From assembly GCA_964646205.1 (NCBI GenBank), contig CAZYAZ010000022.1:6017-70016 (forward strand): a stretch of DNA of 64,000 nucleotides, read 5' to 3'. The notes beneath the pieces were generated by a model. It worked only from the letters and a program-made list of their open reading frames with translations. It ran no database searches and had not been told where the DNA came from. A program made the position numbers and the translations under genes. This DNA comes from UBA8437 sp964646205 (GTDB taxonomy: Bacteria; Planctomycetota; Planctomycetia; Planctomycetales; Planctomycetaceae). Of this stretch, positions 26,299-33,597 are shown piece by piece (within the stretch, counting starts at the first letter, position 1; each line of letters starts with the position of its first letter).

Positions 26299-27599
26299 AA
26301 TTCGGCCCGGATCGCCCGTGATAGTCTCGCCATTCCATCGGCAAGCCGATCGACGTTTTCGACACCGAAACTCAATCGCAACTGGTTCCGCGGACGCACG
26401 CCGTCCACACCGATGTAGCAAAGATCACCGGGCACATACATGACCTGTTCACCCTCGACAGCCCGATTGAACAACGCACCATCAAAACCCGCGTCGACGT
26501 GTTCCGGAACGGTCAACCAGACATAGAGTCCGCCGTCGGGGACCAGCCAATTCACGCCCTCGACGTCACCAAGATGCACCGCGGCGGCTTCCACCAACGC
26601 GTCTCGCTTGACGGCGTAGGCATCACGCAAGTGTTCCACGTGGCTGGCAAACAGCTCATCCTCGAGCACTGTCGCCAGCAGGTGCTGGCTGAAGCTGGTC
26701 GAACCAAAATCCTGATTCCCCTTGAGATCCAGAACGGGCCCGACCAGGTCACGAGGCAATATGCCAAATCCCACCCGCAAACCTGGCGAGAAGCACTTTG
26801 AGAAGGTCTGAACGAGGGCCACCGTCTCACCCTCTTCATCGAAACTCCACACGCTCGGCCGGGACACACCGTCGTAATACAACTCGCGATAAGCCGCATC
26901 CTCGACGACCAGGACCCTCTGCCGCACAGAGAGTTCCGCCGCGATTTCCACCAATCGACGTCGGCGATCGGTGGCCAGGCTGACACTGCGTGGATTGTCG
27001 AAATCGCTGACGACGTAGATCATCTTGACCCGCTGAAGTTGACCGTCTGCGTCGAGCGAATCCAGCGTTCGCTCAAGAGAATCAACCCGCATCCCATCCT
27101 CGTCGGACTCGATGGGAACCGCACGAGCTCCCTGGCCGTTGACGGTTCCCAGCATCACGTAATACGTCGGGTCGGCAATCAGGCAGATATCGCCCGGATC
27201 AAGCGTGGCCTCACAGAGCAGCGACAACATCTGTTGAGAACCGGTCGACAACACCAACTGGTCACGGCCGATCTTCAGTCCAAGCGTGTCGGCCGTCACT
27301 CCTTCAAGGCCGGCCAGGTACTCCAGCAACAGGTCTCGCAACCGTTGGGACCCCTCGGTCGTTTCGTATTGCAGACTCGACCGGGCCAGCGCGGGATCAC
27401 CCATCATTCGCTCAACCGCCCGGCTGGTCGCTTCGACTGGCAGTGTCTGGGGATCAACCAGTCCCGCAGCAAGCGAAACACACTCGGGATGATCCACGGC
27501 CTGTTTCATCATGAAGCCGACCACGTTGTTGGCCGACCAATCACGACGACGACTGAGGAATCGTTCTGCCGAGTCAGTTGTTGACGATTGTGTTGCCAT
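26295..27599 (-). CDS. PLP-dependent aminotransferase (2-aminoadipate/MocR-like aminotransferase family)
   Basis: A 434-residue fold type I aminotransferase of the class I/II group that resembles LysN and the catalytic half of MocR proteins, without their DNA-binding domain. Visible motifs are the substrate loop SLAAGLVDPQTLP, GSQQMLSLLCEATLDPGD, the Asp/Tyr region VVEDAAYRELYYDG and the PLP lysine in TFSKCFSPGLRVGFG, then the carboxylate-binding Arg in RNQLRLSFG. The substrate is unclear. ATG at 27599 was selected by homology at the N-terminus; the gene starts 22 bases after sufS and is coupled to epmA downstream. Confidence 0.88.
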   Translation of the reverse strand: MATQSSTTDSAERFLSRRRDWSANNVVGFMMKQAVDHPECVSLAAGLVDPQTLPVEATSRAVERMMGDPALARSSLQYETTEGSQRLRDLLLEYLAGLEGVTADTLGLKIGRDQLVLSTGSQQMLSLLCEATLDPGDICLIADPTYYVMLGTVNGQGARAVPIESDEDGMRVDSLERTLDSLDADGQLQRVKMIYVVSDFDNPRSVSLATDRRRRLVEIAAELSVRQRVLVVEDAAYRELYYDGVSRPSVWSFDEEGETVALVQTFSKCFSPGLRVGFGILPRDLVGPVLDLKGNQDFGSTSFSQHLLATVLEDELFASHVEHLRDAYAVKRDALVEAAAVHLGDVEGVNWLVPDGGLYVWLTVPEHVDAGFDGALFNRAVEGEQVMYVPGDLCYIGVDGVRPRNQLRLSFGVENVDRLADGMARLSRAIRAEL

Positions 27600-27621
27600 C
27601 TCCGGGTCCACCCCTGGTGAA

Positions 27622-28842
27622 TCAGTCGCGCCGCAGGGTCTTGCGTGCGTACTGTATGGCATCGACCAAAACATCGACGTCAGACGAGTCGTTGTATGCA
27701 GCAAAACTGGCGCGGGTCGTGGCAACGACCCCCAATCGGCTGTGTAGTGGCATCGTGCAGTGATGCCCGGCCCGGACGGCCACCCCTTTTCGCTTGAGCA
27801 ATTCGGCCATATCGTGCGGGTGAACCCGCTGATCACTGAAACTGACAATCGCCCCCTTGTGCTCGATTGCCGGCCCGTGAATCACCATGTCGGGAATCTC
27901 GCTCAAACGCTGTTGCGCCTCTTCCAGCAGTGCTTGCTCGACACGCCCGATCTCGTCGAACCCCAGTCCGACAACATAATCAACTGCCACGCCCAGCGCG
28001 ATGGCCTGGGCCACCGGCAGCGTACCGGCTTCAAATTTTGCCGGCAGTTCGGCCCAACTCGACTCGGTCAGCCCCACCTCGCTGATCATATTGCCCCCGA
28101 ACAGAAACGGGTCCATCTGTTCGAGCCATTCACGACGCCCGTACAGCACGCCGACACCGGACGGGCCATACAGCTTGTGGCCGGAAAAGGCGAGAAAATC
28201 GACCTGGGGATTGGACACGTCGATGGCGGCATGCGGAACACTCTGGGCCCCGTCCACCAGTACCAATGCCCCCACCGCACGAGCCGCCTCGACCAACCGC
28301 TCGATCGGATTGACCGTTCCCAGCACGTTGGACATCCCCGTGACTGCAACCAGGCGGGTGCGAGGTGTGAGACATTCGTCGAGTCGTTCCAGGTCCAGAC
28401 GACCATCATCGGTCATCGGAATGTGTCGCAGCACGGCCCCGGTCTGAGTGGCCACCTGCTGCCAGGGCACCAGGTTCGCGTGGTGCTCCATTTCATTGAC
28501 CAGCACTTCGTCACCCGGGGACAACTGTGACCGCCCCCACGACTGAGCCACCAGGTTGATCGACATGGTCGTGCCCGAGGTGAAAACCACTTCCTCGGGG
28601 TGCTCCGCTCCAATCAGCCTCGCAATCCGTTCACGAGCACCTTCGAGCGCTTCATCCACCTGAACACCGAACTGGTAAACACCCCGATGCGAATTGGCGT
28701 AATACCGCTCGTAACAGTCACTGAGCGCATCGATCACAACCTGCGGTTTCTGGGCGCTGGAAGCCGAGTCAAGGTAGACCAGCGGCGTGCCGTCCGCCAA
28801 CGGACGGTTCAGGATCGGAAAATCGTCACGGATGGTCTCCAC
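27622..28842 (-). CDS. sufS: Cysteine desulfurase, SufS type
   Basis: SufS takes sulfur from cysteine as a persulfide for Fe-S cluster assembly. The 406-residue protein is a class V aminotransferase fold with VYLDSASSAQKPQ at the N-terminus, HHANLVPW, the PLP-binding Lys223 in SGHKLYGPSG and the active Cys362 in RAGHHCTMPLH, the group II (SufS/CsdA) form. The scaffold gene sufU lies 43 bases upstream, consistent with a SufS-SufU sulfur transfer pair. SufB, SufC and SufD are not in the window. Confidence 0.95.
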   Translation of the reverse strand: METIRDDFPILNRPLADGTPLVYLDSASSAQKPQVVIDALSDCYERYYANSHRGVYQFGVQVDEALEGARERIARLIGAEHPEEVVFTSGTTMSINLVAQSWGRSQLSPGDEVLVNEMEHHANLVPWQQVATQTGAVLRHIPMTDDGRLDLERLDECLTPRTRLVAVTGMSNVLGTVNPIERLVEAARAVGALVLVDGAQSVPHAAIDVSNPQVDFLAFSGHKLYGPSGVGVLYGRREWLEQMDPFLFGGNMISEVGLTESSWAELPAKFEAGTLPVAQAIALGVAVDYVVGLGFDEIGRVEQALLEEAQQRLSEIPDMVIHGPAIEHKGAIVSFSDQRVHPHDMAELLKRKGVAVRAGHHCTMPLHSRLGVVATTRASFAAYNDSSDVDVLVDAIQYARKTLRRD

Positions 28843-28885
28843 GCTCCTCGGTCCTTTTTGTCGCGGCTCGTTTCGCCAGTGGAGA

Positions 28886-29281
28886 TCAGGCCGAGGCGCC
28901 GGTGGCAGCGTCCTGTGAATAGACCAGTGTCTTGAGCACCTTGAATCCCAGCAATCCGCAACGTTGTCGCACGGCCGTCAATTGGACTTGCAGCAAGTCG
29001 AGCATCGCCGGAGCATCAAATGCCTCGATTTCCGTGAGCGTCATCCCTTCGATGTGTTCGCAAAGAATCGAAGCGGCCGCCTGGCTGATCGCACACCCTT
29101 CGCCGTCAAAAAATGCCTGCTGGATCCGTTGTTCCGAGTCGATTTGCAGCTGCAACTGGACTCGATCACCACACAACGGGTTCCGCTCGGTGTGAGTACA
29201 ACTGGGCGCCTCGAGTTGGCCGCGATGATACGGCGACTCGTAGTGATCCAGGATCAACTCGTCGTACAGCTCGTCGCTCAC
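28886..29281 (-). CDS. sufU: SufU-type Fe-S assembly sulfur acceptor
   Basis: SufU accepts persulfide sulfur from SufS and passes it to the SufBCD scaffold. The 131-residue protein has the IscU/SufU fold with ligands Cys37 and Asp39 (NPLCGD), Cys63 (GEGCAIS) and Cys108 (RCGLL), which bind zinc or an Fe-S cluster. The insert of about 18-21 residues between the second and third cysteines is typical of SufU rather than IscU. It is directly upstream of sufS and downstream of mrp in the same direction. Confidence 0.93.
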   Translation of the reverse strand: MSDELYDELILDHYESPYHRGQLEAPSCTHTERNPLCGDRVQLQLQIDSEQRIQQAFFDGEGCAISQAAASILCEHIEGMTLTEIEAFDAPAMLDLLQVQLTAVRQRCGLLGFKVLKTLVYSQDAATGASA

Positions 29282-29425
29282 CGACGTCTCCCGTCACTCA
29301 TCCCCAATCGGCGGACTCTCAATCCAACGCCACGCGTTTGGTTTCGCGACCGCCATTCAATCCATTCTAGGAGTCGCCACGGGCAACGCCAAGGCAGGTC
29401 CTATCCGGAGGTGACGCACCAGGAA

Positions 29426-30472
29426 TCAGAGAATCTCCAGGTCGGGGAGCCCCGTCCCGGATGTGACCTGCCGAGCCACCTCGATGGCCACCTTCTGACT
29501 GATCGACATCAATTGATCTCGTACCGGACTGTCGTCGGCAATCAATGTGCTGATCCGGCCCGCATCCCCACGTATCCTCACCTCCGGGTCAGCTGGCAAT
29601 TCACCAAGGAACGGCAATCCCAACTCCGACGCCTTGTCACGCGCTCCACCTCGGCCAAAAATATCGCCCGTCATATTCTCGACCATCCCCAGCACAGGAA
29701 TCTTAACCTGTTTGAACATCGAGACAGCCTTGAGCGCGTCGAGCAGCGCAACCTGCTGCGGAGTGCAGACGATGACCGCGCCGGACAGCGAAAGCAATTG
29801 AGAGAGCGTCAGAGCAACATCGCCAGTGCCCGGCGGCATGTCGATGACCAGGTAATCCAGTTCACCCCAGTCGGTAGACTGTAAAAACTGGGTCAACGTG
29901 CGATGCAGCAAGGGGCCTCGCCAGATCACCGCCTGGTCCTCCTCGACATGGAACCCCATCGACATCAATCGAATCCCATCGACTTCCAGGGGCTGAATAC
30001 GAGGCACGGGCTCCCCGTCGGATCCAACCTGTTCGACCACCGACGGCTCTCCACTGGCTCCCAAAAGATGCGGCACACTCGGGCCATACACATCAGCATC
30101 CATCAGTCCAACACGTGCTCCGGAAGCCTTGAGCGCGAATGCCAGCCCCGCGGCAACGCTGCTCTTGCCAACCCCGCCCTTGCCACTACCAACACAGATC
30201 ACGTTGGCAATTTTCAGGCCGATCTTCCCCCCCGAATTCGACCCACGCACCGTCCGTTCAAAGCCCACGTCGACCGATTCGCCAACCGCTTCACCGACGA
30301 GCCTTTCGATCCTTTCCGGTTCGGGATACGCCGTCGTCGGCAGCTCGATGGTCACCTGAACGGTTCCATCGACCTCCTCCACCGACTGGACCATTCGCAA
30401 TTCCCCCAGCGAACGTCCCAACTCGGGATCGATAATCGCTTCAACTTTGCCACGCACTGTCACATCGTTCAT
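29426..30472 (-). CDS. mrp: Mrp/ApbC-family Fe-S carrier ATPase
   Basis: Mrp/ApbC proteins are P-loop ATPases that carry [4Fe-4S] clusters to target enzymes. The 348-residue protein has an N-terminal DUF59/MIP18 domain (about 1-75) and the deviant Walker A motif GSGKGGVGKSS at residues 95-105, then MDADVYGPSVPHLLG, and IDMPPGTGDVALTLSQ. An oddity is that the CxxC pair normally found between VENM and IFGxGG is missing: the segment reads VENMTGDIFGRGG. The protein may therefore bind a cluster differently or not at all. It sits upstream of sufU and sufS. Confidence 0.92.
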   Translation of the reverse strand: MNDVTVRGKVEAIIDPELGRSLGELRMVQSVEEVDGTVQVTIELPTTAYPEPERIERLVGEAVGESVDVGFERTVRGSNSGGKIGLKIANVICVGSGKGGVGKSSVAAGLAFALKASGARVGLMDADVYGPSVPHLLGASGEPSVVEQVGSDGEPVPRIQPLEVDGIRLMSMGFHVEEDQAVIWRGPLLHRTLTQFLQSTDWGELDYLVIDMPPGTGDVALTLSQLLSLSGAVIVCTPQQVALLDALKAVSMFKQVKIPVLGMVENMTGDIFGRGGARDKASELGLPFLGELPADPEVRIRGDAGRISTLIADDSPVRDQLMSISQKVAIEVARQVTSGTGLPDLEIL

Positions 30473-30481
30473 CGTCTGATT

Positions 30482-30904
30482 TCATCCCCTCGTCGGGCCA
30501 TGCAGCCCGGACGGTCCTGTCACGTTCTTCAACACTCGCTGACACATTGCCAGCAGCCGAGAAGGGGTCACCGGCTCGAAAAGCACGGTGGTCGCCCCCA
30601 ACTCTCTCAGCGGCCATTCCAATTCTCCGGTGTCCAGTGATCCAATCACCACGATCGGCCAGCCCCGGTCCCATCGTTCCAACAAACGCAGCACGTCGGG
30701 CTGTCCTGCCGCCAGGTCGGCCACCACCACTCCACGTCGGCTTGAATCGGCCAGCGAGAACACTTCCGATACACTCCCGGCCGATTCGATTTCATCGATC
30801 TCGCCAACACCACCCCCCGGGATGGCTTGCCGTGACCATTCGGTCTTCAATTCACGACAAAACCGGTCTGACTGTTCCAAGACGATGACCGAAGACACGC
30901 CCAC
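30482..30904 (-). CDS. Response-regulator receiver-like protein
   Basis: A 140-residue protein with the layout of a single receiver domain: VIVLEQ at the start, VVVADLAAG in place of the phospho-acceptor strand, WPIVVIGS, and a C-terminal GATTVLFEPVTPSRLLAM, which resembles the K-P-x-x-x-x-L end of receiver domains with Glu in place of the conserved Lys. The Asp of VVVADL might be the phosphorylation site, but the acidic pair near the N-terminus and the Lys are altered, so it may be a non-phosphorylated pseudo-receiver. Starts with GTG. It lies nine bases upstream of mrp. Confidence 0.65.
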   Translation of the reverse strand: MGVSSVIVLEQSDRFCRELKTEWSRQAIPGGGVGEIDEIESAGSVSEVFSLADSSRRGVVVADLAAGQPDVLRLLERWDRGWPIVVIGSLDTGELEWPLRELGATTVLFEPVTPSRLLAMCQRVLKNVTGPSGLHGPTRG

Positions 30905-31101
30905 TTCCTTGAACCATTTGAAGCCTCAACTGGCAGCAGCCCGATTCTAAGGAGGCCGTCGACGAGCGGCAATGCGTCGGGAATCTTGCCGTCGTCGTGA
31001 CGTGTCAGTAGGCTGCAGGCGTTCGTGAGAACACTGGACCGAAAACCGGGGATTGTCTCCCGGGACACACGAGTTGCAATTGAAAGAGATGGACTACCAA
31101 G

Positions 31102-31596
31102 ATGAGTGAACAAGACACCCCGCTGGTCAATATCCTGATGGGCAGCAAGTCGGACTGGAGTACGATGCAGCACACCCGTGACATGCTCGACCAGTTTGGC
31201 ATCGCTAACGAGTGCCGCGTGCTTTCGGCTCACCGAACTCCCGAAGAGACGTCGGTATACGTCGGTGGAGCCGAGGAACGAGGAGTCGAGGTAATCATCG
31301 CGGCAGCCGGTGGAGCCGCTCACCTGGCAGGCGTCTGTGCCGCTCACACCGTCCTGCCGGTCCTGGGCGTCCCCATGACGGGATGGGCCACCGATGGAAT
31401 GGACGCCCTGTTGGCCACGGTACAGATGCCCCGGGGGATCCCAGTGGGCACACTGGCCATCGGCAAGGCCGGAGCCGTCAACGCCGCGCTGTTGGCCATC
31501 GCAATCCTGGCTGGCAGCCGCCCCGAACTCAGACAACAAATCAAGGATTACCGGCGGGGGCAGGCCGATGCCATTTTGGCTGAAACACTGGAATGA
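31102..31596 (+). CDS. purE: N5-carboxyaminoimidazole ribonucleotide mutase
   Basis: PurE interconverts N5-CAIR and CAIR in purine biosynthesis. The 164-residue protein has GSKSDW (residues 14-19), SAHRTPE with His44, AAAGGAAHLAGV and the GTLAIGKAGAVNAALLA signature, all typical of class I PurE that relies on PurK. A purK gene is not found here. The ATG at 31102 is preceded by an AGAGATGG-type ribosome-binding site. The 197 bases upstream contain only a weak GC hairpin (near 31041-31061) that I do not consider a riboswitch. Confidence 0.95.
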   Translation: MSEQDTPLVNILMGSKSDWSTMQHTRDMLDQFGIANECRVLSAHRTPEETSVYVGGAEERGVEVIIAAAGGAAHLAGVCAAHTVLPVLGVPMTGWATDGMDALLATVQMPRGIPVGTLAIGKAGAVNAALLAIAILAGSRPELRQQIKDYRRGQADAILAETLE

Positions 31597-31654
31597 TCCT
31601 GCACCTCCCATCACCGCGAGAGTTCGGCGGTCACCGTGAGCGTGCCGGCGACTC

Positions 31655-32614
31655 ATGAGTGATCGTGAGCCGCGAGGATCACGGCCGTGGCTGGGCACGG
31701 CATTGTCGACGACGGCCGGTGCAACGGGATTGGCCGGGCTGGCTGTCCGGCTCAGTGTCCGGGATGCGCTGCCGGCCACCGGCATGATGTTTTATGCCAC
31801 ACCCTGGCCGGTGCTGGCCAGCCTGCTGGTGTTGATGGCCGGTGGCCTGAGGCTCCGCAACCGGTCACCGTGGACCAGCCCGGTCGCCGCCACCGGCCTG
31901 ATCGTGATGGTGGGCTGGGCGGTCAACTCCCATTCCAACCCGCCTCTGGCCGGCCTCTCCGACGACACGCTGTCCTGTTTGACATGGAACACCGACCACG
32001 GACAGGCCGGCTGGGACCGGCTCGCCCAGACCATTCACGGGGAACCCACCGACATGGTGTGCCTCGTCGAAGCCGGACCAACAGAACCGGAACTCGATCG
32101 GTTCTGGCAAGACAGGTTCCCCAACCACGTGTCCAGTGGACTCGGCAGCGGCATGCTCGTCCTGGTCAGAAACGGCACTGTCCGCCAGACCCGCTCGGGA
32201 TCTCTGGCCGACACCGTCCGTTTTCGACAATTCGACGTCTGCTGCCGCGGCCACGACCTGGTGCTGATTCTTGCCGACGTCACAAGCACCCCCTGGGTCT
32301 CGCGACAACAAGCCCTGGCACAACTTCACGAATTGGCCACCACCATCACCGACAAGCCGGTTCTCATCACGGGTGATTTCAACACGCCGACGGACTCGGC
32401 ATGGTTCGACCGTTGGCGTCTCTCGCTCACAAACGCGTGGGAAGCGGCCGGCAATGGATTCCGCCCCACATGGCCGCTCCCGCTACCACTGCTCGACCTG
32501 GACCAGTGTTGGGGAAACCGCCGGGTCGGCTTCGTCGATTGCCACACGGCTTGGAGTTCACACTCCGACCACCAACAACTGATCACCCGCTTTGCGATCA
32601 ATCCCCGGAAATGA
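31655..32614 (+). CDS. Membrane-anchored endonuclease/exonuclease/phosphatase-family protein
   Basis: The 319-residue protein begins with three hydrophobic segments (about 14-35, 43-66 and 75-92) and then an EEP-fold catalytic domain: TWNTDHG, VEAGPTEPE with the metal-binding Glu, ITGDFNTPTDS with Asp and Asn, and a C-terminal SHSDHQQL with the catalytic His. The same layout occurs in membrane-anchored EEP proteins whose catalytic part faces outside; substrates may be phosphodiesters or phosphoinositide-like molecules, but this is unknown. It starts 58 bases after purE, and its last 17 bases overlap the end of the convergent OsmC gene. Confidence 0.85.
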   Translation: MSDREPRGSRPWLGTALSTTAGATGLAGLAVRLSVRDALPATGMMFYATPWPVLASLLVLMAGGLRLRNRSPWTSPVAATGLIVMVGWAVNSHSNPPLAGLSDDTLSCLTWNTDHGQAGWDRLAQTIHGEPTDMVCLVEAGPTEPELDRFWQDRFPNHVSSGLGSGMLVLVRNGTVRQTRSGSLADTVRFRQFDVCCRGHDLVLILADVTSTPWVSRQQALAQLHELATTITDKPVLITGDFNTPTDSAWFDRWRLSLTNAWEAAGNGFRPTWPLPLPLLDLDQCWGNRRVGFVDCHTAWSSHSDHQQLITRFAINPRK

Positions 32615-33077
32615 TCTCCAGGTCCCAACTGCACTCTATGCAACCGCGAACCGACTGGTAGGCCGGACACTTCGCCGAAAATGTCTCCAGGGCCCGATCC
32701 ACCGCGTCGCGATCGATGGACTGGTCGGCCACAAGCTGAAAATGCAATCGAATCACCGTGATCCGCAAGACATCCTCGACCTCGGCAATGTCCCCCTCAA
32801 CCGATGCCACCAACCGTTCTGACGTCACAATTGACCGCGCATCCAGCGCGGCTGCCAGGGACCCGGTCAGTCACCCGGCCACGCCAGCGATCATGTGGTC
32901 CAGGGTGGCAGGATACTCGGGCCCACCAAATTCACGCCCGTACTTCTGAGCATAGAAGTCCCGGATGCCTCCGTGGATCCCAAAATCAAGCACCCCGTCA
33001 AACCCTTCAATGCGAGCAGTCCGGTGAGGTCCCTGGTGCCTGGTGATCTCGATCCGACTGGTGTGCACGACGCTCAT
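32598..33077 (-). CDS. OsmC-family protein with in-frame UGA at the catalytic cysteine: probable selenoprotein
   Basis: The reading frame encodes 159 residues if the UGA at 32871-32873 is read as an amino acid. Before it lies the OsmC N-terminal half (68 residues, ending HMIAGVAG) and after it, in the same frame, LTGSLAAALDARSI and the rest of the fold. In OsmC-family peroxidases this position is the catalytic cysteine of an AGC-LT motif, so the UGA replaces Cys exactly. The second conserved cysteine is intact (AKCPAYQ). OsmC proteins reduce organic hydroperoxides with a two-cysteine site. A hairpin matching a bacterial SECIS follows. I infer selenocysteine; a nonsense mutation or sequencing error is the alternative. 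Confidence 0.72.
32835..32851 (-). promoter_or_regulatory. Candidate bacterial SECIS hairpin
   Basis: On the mRNA strand CCGCGC-UGGAU-GCGCGG forms a perfect 6-bp stem with a 5-base loop. The loop has G at its second position and begins 25 bases after the UGA, within the 16-37 base window expected for bacterial SECIS elements. It lies inside the coding sequence of the OsmC-like gene, as is normal in bacteria. Confidence 0.6.
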
Positions 33078-33231
33078 GGCTGGTCACCTCGCAGTTCAGT
33101 AGCAGTACAAACAGGTGGAACGCATTGTCCGTGCCGGAAATCGCCTGTCAATCGGCTCTCGTTGACTCTCCATACACCTCGACACCACAATGCGTCAGTG
33201 TTCCTCCCCGCCCACCTCGACGAGTCATGAC

Positions 33232-33597
33232 ATGAGCGAGTCCCGGACAGCCGCCAACTACCACCTTGTCGATTTCGCCGAGATTCCCGGCACCGAGTGC
33301 CCCTGTGGGACGGCTCGACGGGCCTTCGCGGACATCGAATCGTATCCGGGCACGATCCACGTCACCGAGATTTCAGCGGATGCCCAGTTGCATTACCACA
33401 AGCGATTGACCGAGACGTACTACTTCCTCGAGTGCGATGACGACGCTCAGATGCAACTCGACGACGAACTGATTCCGGTCCGCCAGGGACAGTGCATCAT
33501 GATCCCTCCCGGCACACGGCACCGCGCGGTGGGCACGATGAAAGTGTTGATCGTCGTCTTCCCCAAGTTCGATCCAGACGACGAATGGCTGGACTAG
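33232..33597 (+). CDS. Cupin-domain protein
   Basis: A 121-residue single-domain cupin. The first metal motif is HYHKRLTETYYFLEC (two His and a Glu) and the second is GQCIMIPPGTRHRAVG with the last His, giving a likely mononuclear metal site. The N-terminal ECPCGTARRAF is an unusual Cys-rich addition seen in some planctomycete cupins. Its function is not known; small cupins of this type may be sugar or acid-binding enzymes. ATG at 33232 was chosen by homology; the TAG stop is in a CTAG shared with the convergent VWA gene. It is divergent from the OsmC-like gene. Confidence 0.85.
   Translation: MSESRTAANYHLVDFAEIPGTECPCGTARRAFADIESYPGTIHVTEISADAQLHYHKRLTETYYFLECDDDAQMQLDDELIPVRQGQCIMIPPGTRHRAVGTMKVLIVVFPKFDPDDEWLD

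Noticed and set aside
31041..31061. GC hairpin upstream of purE as a purine riboswitch
   Set aside because: Only a six-base stem with a small loop; there is no three-way junction or conserved purine riboswitch core.
32871..32873. Frameshift or simple nonsense mutation as explanation for the split OsmC gene
   Set aside because: Phase is the same on both sides and the UGA is exactly at the catalytic Cys with a SECIS-like hairpin after it. It cannot be excluded fully without the rest of the genome, but is less likely.
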